Shown: positions 41,890 through 52,048 of the stretch, one piece after another
Layout: each line of letters starts with the position of its first letter
How positions within the stretch are numbered: the first letter of the stretch is position 1
Source of the DNA: Owenia fusiformis
Lineage: Eukaryota; Annelida; Polychaeta; Sabellida; Oweniidae
Direction of reading: 5' to 3'
Length of the DNA: 64,000 nucleotides
Assembly (NCBI GenBank): GCA_903813345.2
Contig: CAIIXF020000008.1
Coordinates: 7,700,366-7,764,365, forward strand
The notes under the pieces: model-generated
What the model was told of the DNA's origin: nothing
What the model saw: only the letters and a program-made list of their open reading frames with translations
Databases searched by the model: none
Position numbers and translations under genes: made by a program

Positions 41890-42464
41890 CTGTATGCCTG
41901 GTATTATTCGCATGCAATTTAGTTTCGCGCTTTTCGCGAGGGTGTTAAAATCGCGAAAAATTATCGTCACGAAATTGCCAATTAAATCCCCGGGAATTTG
42001 TTTTTACCCCGGGCTCTGAGGCATTTCGTTTTGTGTAAAACGTTTCGTCTAGTGTTATTGGGCGATAATTGGATGATTTCCACCAACATGTCTATTTTAC
42101 GTTGGCTAGTGAGGCCAACTACTACCAATGGGCCTAGGCTTAATAATGACATCGACGATATTATAGAAACTGAAGTTCAAATTGCTAAAAATAACATGAA
42201 GTCCAAGCGAGGAACATATAAAGTGTACAACGACGCAGAAAGGGCAAACATAACCCGGCATGCACTTCTGAATGGAAATTCAAGCGCTGCTAAAAAATTT
42301 AAAGTCTCTGAATCGACAGTTCGCTCCTTCACATGAGTAGCTCGAGAATTCCTGGAATAGTAATGAATTTCAAACTTGTGAAATTCGCGAAATTTAATAG
42401 CTGCGAAATCGTGTTTTCGCAAAATTCGCGAAATTAAATCTCGCGACTAATACTGGACATACAG
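41890..42464 (+). mobile_element. TA-flanked DNA transposon derivative with HTH-type ORF
   Basis: The termini CTGTATGCCTGGTATTA and its inverse TAATACTGGACATACAG are flanked by TA on both sides. Subterminal regions are rich in cgcgaaa/tttcgcg. The frame at 41998-42336 encodes a peptide containing MKSKRGTYKVYNDAERANIT then RHALLNGNSSAAKKFKVSES and TV. This is the form of a helix-turn-helix (psq/homeodomain-like) DNA-binding N-terminus. The catalytic domain is absent. Truncated copies are at 6748-7217 and 8526-8832, and a related but distinct element is at 13797-14293. Confidence 0.85.
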
Positions 42465-42479
42465 TATGTTGCAATTACA

Positions 42480-44040
42480 AGTATTGCCAATAAGCTCTCC
42501 AATCAATCACACAACTTCGAAGTCGCAAAATACCAACAGAACTTCCACTAGTTCATTATATCCATTTGTACTTCCATAATCACACCACAAACCATATTCT
42601 CATTTGATCATCTACATCACAAGGGAATCAACTAGCCCTCATATATAGAAGGGAACTATAATTATTTACTCTGAGACACCCCGTATCGCCTATCTAGCCA
42701 TCTGAGATATACCACAATCAAATCTCTCCTGAGATGTTCATTCATGAGATTATATTTCACATAATCTGAGGAGCTCTTGCTCTGCCCCTGTATTATACTC
42801 CGTGATGTTAATGGGCATGTCTAAGTGCACACTAACTCTAAATTCCAAATAACACCGTCAGCATTATAGAGATAGGTAGCATGGAAATACAGTCAAAAAT
42901 ACACCAATATTACGAACATGACACACCCTGAATGGTCCTAAGTTTACATTAGTTATTCGACTTGTATTACATATTTAAATATACCATTAGAAAGGGAATT
43001 ATGGGGGCAGTTTCATCTTATACTACACCCCCCCCACCCTTGGACCCATTGTCCCGCTGGCAATGGTACAGATAATTCATGTTGAATGGTATCATTTATT
43101 TGAAGGCTGTTTCTTTCTGTTTTCTTCCTCGTCCTTATTAACAGTAGTTCTGTTTTTCTCCTTCCCACGTCTTCCCTTTCCTCATCCAGACATATTGTCT
43201 CTAATACATAAGATAACAATGATATGCATACCCACAATCATTCAATGACAAAAGTGAAATGACAGATGTATGATGTAATGTCCACATGTATGAAGTCCCA
43301 AAAGTGAGTGAATTATAGAGAGCAATTTCAATTCATTATCAATGCAGTTTGGCTGGTACCAAAGTGTTATTTCCAGTCGGCTTACACGGCAAGTGTGACT
43401 GCTCTATAAAATAGTCGCCAAAATCCCAGGGAATTGGACTTGTTTTTCGTTTCGTGAACTTTCGATTAATAGATGGCTGAAGATGTTTAAATTGTATAAT
43501 TTAGTGATAGAATATACAATGATAAACAAATTTTGTTTATGAATACTTACGATAAATGTGTCATTATGAGGATTGTTCCTTCAGTTTCTAGGATGTTTAA
43601 AATTTGGCATCTTTTTTTGATGTTTTTTTAAACTAAATGCTAATGTGCTTTAACTATGCATTAACTACAACAACTTGTCTTATTCTTTATTTCCACCCAC
43701 TCTTGTGAGTTTAAAATGGAACATGTACTGTACATACAATAATAATACAGATCAGTTTCATTCCTTACAACCAATTACATCTTTATATCTTTATTAATTT
43801 ACTCAACTTCACAGAATGCTTAACATTTGACAATAAACCTTTACATTTCAACATACAACATGTATTTGGTTGTTTATTTATTGAAGTTGCTGTCTATGAG
43901 TGTTTTTCTCTCATCTTCAAAAAGTTTTTACATTTTAAAATGTAATGGTACTCATCCCCTAAGAATGCATAAGAATATACATCTATGTCCAAATATTACA
44001 TTATAAAGAAAGGTGAGCCTTTAAATTGTCTGTCAGAGGA
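42480..44040. other. intergenic stretch, nothing recognised
   Basis: A C-rich run near 43030 and AT-rich sequence. The short frames at 43013-43237 and 43063-43248 overlap on opposite strands and show no family pattern. Confidence 0.35.
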
Positions 44041-44049
44041 CCAAACCAC

Positions 44050-44300
44050 AGAGTTATTCCCTGTGTGTCTTGGTACAATTTAGGGGGTACAACAGAAAAA
44101 TGGGGGTGCTATACTTAAATAAAAAAACAAGCCTTTCTCTAAAAACTTGGTGAAACATTATAAGTTATTCAGTGTTTGTCTTTGAACAATTTATGGGGAG
44201 ACAACAAACAGAAAAATGGGGGTGCTATACTAAAACAAGCTTTTCTCTAAAAACTTGATGAAACTTTATGAGTTCAATGTTCGTCTTTGTACAACTATTT
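44050..44300 (+). repeat. about 118-bp tandem repeat, 2 to 2.5 copies
   Basis: The block acaacagaaaaatgggggtg, then gctatact and aacaagc.tttctctaaaa, occurs twice in tandem, with a partial third start near 44270. Divergence is moderate. Confidence 0.8.
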
Positions 44301-44644
44301 GGAACACCCTGTAGCTTGCCCTAAACATTCCACTTATCTTAATATTCGCTATTCATGCTCTAGGTTTTATTTTTGTTATTTGTATTTTCAGGTAGGACCT
44401 TAAAGAGAGATGCGATTAAAACAACAGATTGTTCCTGCTGATAGCCTTGTGATTATATTCTGACAATTTGGAAATACCATAGTAAGTAGTTATACATAAC
44501 TTTGCAACTAATAGAGATAAAAGTTTGTCTGATATTCTAATTTCTGAATCGTGTATTTCAGGAGTTTACTTTATGAGAATCTGACATCACACAATACAAT
44601 AGAATACAAAACATAATACAATACATAATGCAATACACACAAGT

Positions 44645-44805
44645 CAATAGAGGGGGGTGTATGGAGGGTCTTGAAAATGCATATACAATATTTTTCAGCT
44701 CTCTTATACCATATACAATATTTTTTCACCCCTTTTATACCATATACAATATTTTTCACAGCTCTTATACCATATACGATATTTTAGGTGAAATACAATA
44801 TACAA
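44645..44805 (+). repeat. AT-rich array, unit cttataccatatacaatattttt
   Basis: Four to five degenerate units of about 30 bp follow a g-rich block (tagaggggggtgtatgg). A second array of the same family in the same direction is at 47823-47960, ending in the inverse block (tacaccccccc aatag). The short overlapping frames are repeat artefacts. Confidence 0.8.
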
Positions 44806-45811
44806 TAATTTTGAAACTGCTTTTGATTAAAGTTTGGATATTTATAAGGAAATAACATTATATTAGGAGAGAATCCATGTGCTAAAGTAAATGTATTATT
44901 ATAAGGCAACTAGACTCCACATACATACCACAATGATTTCATTTATTACATTATGAATCAGACACCATTCGGGTACATCCGCATGTTCAGAAAAGCTGTG
45001 ACCACATTTTATTTTCAGGTAAACAAGTTGATTTAAAACACATTTATGATATAAGATTCATGATTTCTCTTTAGTGATTTCACAACCTACTTTGACCAAA
45101 AAACTAACTTTGACATTTCTGCAATTTGCTAAAGCCATTAGCCCATTACCTGTAAAAGTACCATAAAGATATTCAAAATTAGCCCAAAACCTGCATCATT
45201 GGAATGGATGGAACTCAGTGCTCCTCTTTCTCATGACCTACTTTCCCATGACTTATTTTAATGTCAATGGAATCCTTCATAGTGAGCCAGGGAAAAAAAT
45301 TCTTGAAACATAATTGATGCAAAATTGAGAATGTGGAATAAAAGATTCATCATGTGTTCTATGAAAATAAAGTTTGCTGCGGAAAATATGTTCACGAACA
45401 CTATCAGGTAGATAGTGATGATTCACAATGCACGATAATTTTGTAAAGCCTGGAAACCTAGAAAATGTTAAGTATTGAAAACAGTTTCAGAAATAAAGGA
45501 CTTCACAAGCTTCCTTGCAGCCATGTAGATAATTCATTTTTGATTGGACTGGAGTCTGGAAACTAGAGTTTGAAATAAAGGAAAGATGAGACTTAATTGT
45601 TTAAACATTTGAAACAAGAGACACTTCGGGTTTTCAGATAAGGCAGCCTCAAAAACAGTATAACATGTATAAGTTAAACAAATTTCCATGAAGGTCAAAC
45701 CACATGTTTCACGAATGATTTCAAGGCAAAGATGTATTGATGAGAATGAAAACTACTCTATGTAACTAGAAATAACTTTCTTTTAAAGGACCACGGACGG
45801 TATCGCAACAG

Positions 45812-46430
45812 ATTTCAGTCATATATTGGATTTTGGCTATTTTCTGAGGATTTGAACAGGGGCATATGTTAGGCCAATGCATTAACTCCAGGACAAGCAG
45901 TCATAGAGATTATAAAATAATTTGGACTTTAAGACAGGGAAGGTGCAAACACCCCATCAACATGTTTTTTTCTGTAATGTTGTCCTGATTTCCAGCCCTT
46001 TCCACACCTGTTTTTCAATGTTTGTTGCATCGATCACTCTGTTGCATTTTGAGACATGGTTAACATCTTTAAATGAAAATATGATTCATGCAGGGATTTT
46101 AAAGATATCAATTTCAATTAAGCTGAAAACAATGGATCACATGTGTTTTCCCTATGGGAAAATAACATGGGAAATACATGTACTGTTTTCCACTTTATCC
46201 CAAAAAAATCATATTTTAGAGGTTAACTGTGTCTCAAAGTGCAACATATTGGTGCATCAAACATTGAAAAAACATATGTGGAAAGGGCTGAAAATAAAGA
46301 CAACATTTCAGAAAAACCTTCCCTGTCTCAAAGTCTAAATTATTTTATAACCTCTATGAGTGCTTGATCTGGAGTTAATGCATTGGCCTAACATATGCAC
46401 CTGTTCAAATCCCAACATATGACAGTTTGA
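45812..46430. repeat. about 600-bp imperfect palindrome (hairpin element)
   Basis: The left arm from gtcatatattggatt through gcatatgttaggccaatgca to tttaagacagggaagg is mirrored by the right arm from ccttccctgtctcaaa through tgcattggcctaacatatgc to aacatatgac. The inner parts also pair (ccctttccacacctg with catatgtggaaaggg), so almost the whole element folds back, centre near 46140. The 138-codon frame at 45922-46338 lies across it and is a by-product. Confidence 0.85.
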
Positions 46431-46611
46431 AGACCAAATAAACACCTTTTGCTATATTATGCTATATTAGCATTGTGATGCTTATATTAAAACATGCGCT
46501 GTATGAACACTTTGTACTCAAATATTTTATTGATTTATCCCACATACCCCGAAACACGAGTAGCCATAGTGACCATATTTTTCATCAAAGTTAAGATGAG
46601 TCAATGACATT

Positions 46612-47587
46612 TGGCAGTCTCACGCCCGGTGATCTGATGAAATGAATGGTGGGGGGAGTAGCTGATTTCCGGTAAATTCAACAAATGTTGAAGATTTATT
46701 TTTTCAAGAAAAAGTTTACAATTGAATGGCTTAATGAATAGGTGCAGTGCACAGGGAAATATGTTCGGTCTTCTTGGATTTTTTTTGAACTGATAGAGTT
46801 CTAAGATAAAAAATCTATTAAAAAAGGCGCAGAGTGGCCAACATGCAAATGCCAATGTTTTTGCTATAAATCAAGCAACAATGGTCTGCACGACATGTAA
46901 TAAATATATAAGCGACATTTTTATCACAAAATTCATTGCTGGTTTTTAAAATAATTTTCCAAATGATAGATAAAAAATAATCGAAAATAATTAAAATTGA
47001 ACGGAGGGGGGGGAGTGAACGGAGGGGGGGGGAGTAATACGTCTTTAAGATGGAAGAAATTTCCACAAATTCGTGTACTTGAAAAATGAACTCACTTACT
47101 GAGTAACTTGATGTTACAACTCTGAAAAGTGAAAAATGGGGACATATGGAGTTATTGGAAGTTTTCATATGTCTTATAGACACATTACTCCCCCCTCCGT
47201 TCAATTTTAATAATTTTCGATTACTTTTTATATAACGTATGGTAACATGTTTTACAAAACCAATGATGACAATAGTTTTGTGATAATTACTTCACTTACA
47301 AGTATTTATTACAGGTCGTGTAGACCCCTGTTGGTTGATTTATAGCAAAAACATTGGCATTTGCACGTTGGCGACGCTTCACTTTTTTAATAGATCTTTT
47401 ATTTTAGAACTCGACAGTTAAAAAAATCCAAGACCTAACATATTCCCCCGTCCACTGCGTCTTCATTTAGTCATTCAATTGTAAACTTTCTCTTGAAAAA
47501 ATAAATCTTCAAGATTTGTTGAATTTCCTACCGAAAATCAGCTAGATCTACTCCCCCTTCCGTTCATTTCTTCTGATCGTCGGGCTT
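46612..47587. repeat. about 980-bp long inverted repeat, arms about 400 bp
   Basis: The left arm (46612-47035) and right arm (47187-47587) are inverted and mostly similar. Matched landmarks are aaaacattggcatttgca against tgcaaatgccaatgttttt, aaaaaataaatcttcaa against ttgaagatttattttttc, and ccctccgttcaattttaat against attaaaattgaacggaggg. The loop of about 150 bp is unrelated. Overlapping minus-strand frames at 46601-47204 are by-products. Confidence 0.88.
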
Positions 47588-47822
47588 AATTTTTATTTGA
47601 GACTATATTTAACACCTCCTGTGAAAATTTGAATGAAAAGGGCACAAAACTCTTAGTTTGAGAGGGATTTTCTCTAAACTTACAGTATTAATTGACCTGG
47701 AATGTGGAACCAATTATAGAGACTACTTTTCCATGTCTTTCCAACACGGTTACAGTAAGAGAGTTCGCACAATGGGGGAACTTTAGGGTACAATTTCTTC
47801 ATAATTAGCCTTCTTTAATTCT

Positions 47823-47980
47823 AGATACCATATACCATATATTTTCTATTATACCATATACCATATTTTTTACACCTCTTATACTATATACGATAAATTT
47901 TGCCCCCTCTTATACAATATACAATAAATTTTCAGCCTCTTATACGATATACAATATCTCTATACACCCCCCCAATAGAG
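47823..47980 (+). repeat. AT-rich array, second copy
   Basis: Units of the form ttataccatataccatattttttac are related to the array at 44645-44805 and lie in the same direction. It is bounded on the right by tacacccccccc-type sequence. Confidence 0.75.
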
Positions 47981-47989
47981 TAAAATTAC

Positions 47990-48640
47990 CAGATGACAGA
48001 CCCAATTTGGAGATTGTGAAAATCAAAGCAGACCAGTGATTCATTGATATTTCCAATAGACCAATGGAGCATTCATCACCATGCCACATATTCACTATGA
48101 CGTAATGGCATGTCCAAGGGCAGAAAAAGATTTGAGATTTGAAGTTAATGCTATCTTCAAAAGCTGCTTAAAATTTCAGTAAATATACCCTAGTTCCTAG
48201 TTTTGGTTCACCGAAAGAGATCAGAAAGGTCTGTTGTATTTATATAAGTGTAATTTCACTGTTTCATTTTTTCAGTATAATCTACCATGAGACAATTGGA
48301 AGGAAGTAAAACGTACCGAGAGTGGTTCACACTCTGGGATTGTCTGTGATTAAACCAATAAATCCCAGGAGTAATACAGAACATTCAGACACCACTGGGA
48401 TAAATAAACTGTATAAAGGAAGACTATTCTAGATATAGGGACCAAAACAAAAGTTCAATGAAATCACTGGAATCATAAGAACTGTATTAAGGTGGTTTCA
48501 AACGACTATTCTTGCCATTAATTTATTGACTTGAAGATGTTTAGTTATTCCAAAATATTTTGCTCCAACAACATTTTGGCCTTCATAAGCAATTTCATCT
48601 AAGGAAACAAGTGTCACCTGAATGTTCATTTGGATTGGAC
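47990..48640. other. intergenic stretch, nothing recognised
   Basis: No coding region or bounded element seen. Confidence 0.35.
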
Positions 48641-48649
48641 AATACTAGA

Positions 48650-49487
48650 GGTGTCAAGTATTAACCGGTTAACCGGTTAACCGCCGATAATGCCTTGACC
48701 GGTCTGTGTTTTTATGGGTGGTTAGTTGACCGTGTATAATTCTGTTATTTCCCGCGCTTATATGGCATGCTAATCTGTTTGGTTTTAAAGTGTCAGTTTC
48801 ACGTAAGCTACTCATACATGTCATAAGTCCGATAATTCCTTACAAACATCCAATCAGCAACTTTAATCCCTGCCACATTGCTTTCCTGCGCTTTCTTTTG
48901 CATGTTAATCTGTTTGTTTTTCAAGCGTCAGTTTCATGTGAGCTACTCATACATGTGATAGGTCCGATAACTCCTTACAAACATCCAATCAGCAACTTTA
49001 ATCCCTGCCACATTGCTTTCCCGCGCTTACTTTGCATGTTAATCTGTTTGTTTTTCAAGTGTCAGCCATGTGTAATCAACTCATATTGCAAAACAATTTC
49101 ATAAATAAATTATATGCATTTTTTAATTCGTCAGTTTTGTTATTATTGTTGTCTATCAACGTCGCCAAAATGTCAAAAGTCGAGGAAATCAAAATCAAAA
49201 TAAACACTAATCAGCTGCAATTCTCGTTGTTATGGTGCGTTCGTGGAGATTCCAAGGGTAAACCAGTGTGGTAAGTAATTTAGAGGTACAGGTAGTGTAT
49301 GAATAGAATAGAGTAAAGCTTGGCGAACGTAAAAAATCAACGCCGATGTATCATTTTTCCAATTTTTTCAACTTTCAAGATCGAAGATGAATATTTCATT
49401 TAATTTAAAATTTCCCGCCGGTTAACCGACTTTAACCGGTAAAAACACCCGGTTAACCGGTTAATGCTCAAGCAGTTAATTGACACC
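48650..49487. mobile_element. 838-bp TIR element with ACTAGA target duplication and taaccggt repeats
   Basis: The ends GGTGTCAAGTATTAACCG and, inverted, GTTAATTGACACC are each followed inward by ttaaccggttaaccgg tracts. ACTAGA stands at 48644-48649 and again at 49488-49493. Inside are three head-to-tail copies of a block of about 120 bp with the core aaacatccaatcagcaactt (first two) and catgttaatctgtttg. The frames at 48790-49274 reflect that repeat. No transposase is recognised, although the short-TIR structure is hAT-like. Confidence 0.85.
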
Positions 49488-49904
49488 ACTAGACAATACA
49501 AGAAAAACTATAAGTACATGTAATTAATACAACTGCCATAATTTTTGGTTTTCGAAATTGAATATAAACAGAATACTAAAAGATGTTTATGCCAAGAGAA
49601 GTCACATGGTATCTTTGTACCTTATGAACAGTTTGTTACCTTTTGTACTTTGGAAAAGATGACAAAAGTCATTTTAAGTGATAGATTCAGACAAACCAAG
49701 CAATATTTTTTATTTAATCTCAATTGTATTTATTACTAGTGTATTTTTATTGTCCCTATTGTATAATAACCACAAGGGCAATGATATTAAAAAAATGTAA
49801 TTGATGATGTAATCTATTGTGAGATAATAAATGAATAATCAGTATTTCAAATGGGTTTGTGGTCATTGTGCTCATTGAAGGTAATAAACGAGGTATAAAA
49901 CAAG

Positions 49905-50010
49905 CAAAATGTCACCTGCCATTTATTACAGATGCCGACTGCCAAACACCATCCAGAAAAAGTTGGAGACTATAACAGTATGCCACCACTTGTACTGACA
50001 TAGATAATAA
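49905..50010. repeat. dispersed repeat, ATGTCACCAC family, copy 2
   Basis: Shares ttattacagatgccgactgcc, agttggagactataacagta and the end caccactt...gacata..ataa with the copies at 15940, 50718 and 52425. Divergence is high. Confidence 0.6.
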
Positions 50011-50717
50011 TTTGATGAGAAAGGAAATTCATCCCAGTCACCTTGTATGCTATACATGCAACACCAAGAAGGGAAATACTTCATTACAACAAAAGTTGTC
50101 AAATATACTTGTATATATATATACATGTATATAAATGAACAGAACAACTTGTAATATTTTACATTTTATTAACAATGATTCAGCCTGATAGAGTCGATCC
50201 TCCTATTGCATTATAATATACATTGTAATATGATAAATAGAAGGCAGCACTAAAATTGGGATGCACTTAAGTAGATGAATTACGTCATGTGATCGTAAAC
50301 AACTTATCATGAGTTAGTTATATCTTTACTGCCAGTATGGATACATCTATTCAATATGTGAATGTGCAATGACATCTTTGGACTAGAATAGAATGGAGTA
50401 CAGACAAGTTGAAAGACCACTTTCAATTCTAATGAATTTGAGTATCTCAAATGATTTGATTTCACAATCTACATATGTAAAGGCTTTTAAGTATATCCAA
50501 GTACACGTTTTAAGTCATCATCACACTTTTGGCGTGTGGCTGTCGGCTTCTGTAACAAATGAGAGGTGGTTATATTTGTTAATACCTTGATTCAGAATGT
50601 TACATTTGGCAGTCCTCTCATCACTAAATGTGTTAAACTTTGTTAGGCCCTATTTACTCATAAAGTCCCTGACTTAACATAAAAGACAAGTTCTAGTTTG
50701 ATGACATGTACAAGTCT

Positions 50718-50850
50718 AATAAGGCATTAACATGCAAAATGTTACTACTTGCCATTTGTAACAGGCACCTAACAACAAACACCAACTGCTGAACACCAAC
50801 CGGAAAGAAGTTGGAGGAAATATGTCACCACTTTTGGGTGACATAATAAC
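50718..50850. repeat. dispersed repeat, ATGTCACCAC family, copy 3
   Basis: Longer copy beginning aaggcattaacatgcaaaatg and ending cacttttgggtgacataata. The start is also seen at 15735 and 52425. Confidence 0.65.
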
Positions 50851-51211
50851 TATTCATATCACATTTCTGAACAATAGTCCACAATAATTCTGAATGCCAT
50901 AGAAATCTTCTGATCATGATCCAAACAAGATCACCTCTGTTGGTTAAATGTCACATGTTTCATACTTTGTCCCACACACAAGTGTTCAATTCCTGGTACA
51001 TTGCAATAACTGGTGTGTGTTTACATGGTGCATCACAACAATGGGGGTTGTAGGCTAGGCCAACTCTAATCCAAACATCACCGCGATACTCGATGGGTTT
51101 ATAGGTTGGGAAGGGTCAGGTTGCGCTTCCTTCTTTTATTGAATTTTGTTGAAATACTTCTACAGTCTCTAAAATGACAGCCCTGAAATAGACGAATGTC
51201 AAATTTCAAAA

Positions 51212-51592
51212 CAGGGTGAGTCAAAAAGGTAACATAAAGAAATGTTAATAACTCAGTCATCTAGAATAGGTTTGAAGTCATATTTGGCACACTAAGACCT
51301 TGTTTAATGTTCTCTGGTATTCCTACGTTCCATGAGTCTATTCTCAACGGTCAAGACTTATGGACATTTTAGGATAGATACTCCAATGTATGTGCTTTCA
51401 AGAGACATGAGGTATTTTGAGTATGTTTTGTAAAGTGGCAATGAAATCATGACCATTTGGATTTATAAGACAAATGAAACATGAATAAAAAAACATTGAA
51501 TAAGGTTTAATTGTACCAAATGTGACCTTAAACCTATGCTGAATGACTGAGTTATTAAAATTTGCTTGGGTTACCTTTTTTGGCTCACTCTG
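51212..51592. repeat. hairpin element with CAGGGTGAGTCAAAAA termini
   Basis: The left end CAGGGTGAGTCAAAAAGG and the right end, inverted, CAGAGTGAGCCAAAAAAG continue into arms that pair over about 100 bp (aataactcagtcat with atgactgagttatt, and catatttggcac with gtaccaaatgtg). The centre holds no gene. Confidence 0.82.
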
Positions 51593-52048
51593 AATAGTGA
51601 ATTTTTAACAGATTTATAAAATATAGAGCATGGGGAAGGAGACCATCACAAAACAGTGGATTTATATACAAATACATGTAATGACTGCCACTGAGGGAAA
51701 TACATGTAGTGCAAACTATTTTCCCCAAGGGATTATCCTGTCCACTCAATTGTTCCTGAGGCCTGTATTTATATCCATTTTATACTCATTCGCTGCATTC
51801 ACTCGTAGAAATATTCAATATCAACTCATGGATATTGATGCAGGCTGTGAACATGTCAGTGAACAGGATATTCTCGAGGGGAGCATATATACCCCTTATA
51901 TATTGTAAATGCTCATTATCACTTAGGCCATAGAAAATACAACTGAGAGGGGGGGGGGGCAGTAGTCCCTGGGGGTCATATTATTACACATTCATGTAAA
52001 AGTTCTTTTTTATACAGGTAGCTTAATCTCCATTATCATATCACTTAC

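Noticed and set aside
45922-46338. 138-codon plus-strand frame
   Set aside because: It lies across the large palindrome, has no family pattern, and its length is explained by the mirrored, stop-poor sequence.
44645-47980. Single large transposon bounded by tagaggggggtgtat inverted ends
   Set aside because: The G-rich and C-rich blocks are inverted, but the adjoining AT arrays are in the same direction, which does not fit simple terminal inverted repeats. Treated as two array copies.
51100-51165. Candidate last exon of BABAM2 (ctgtag acceptor then agtatttcaac on the minus strand)
   Set aside because: The KYF-like reading is in the wrong phase for the preceding exon. In the correct phase the peptide (SISTKFNKRRKR...) does not resemble the BRE C-terminus.
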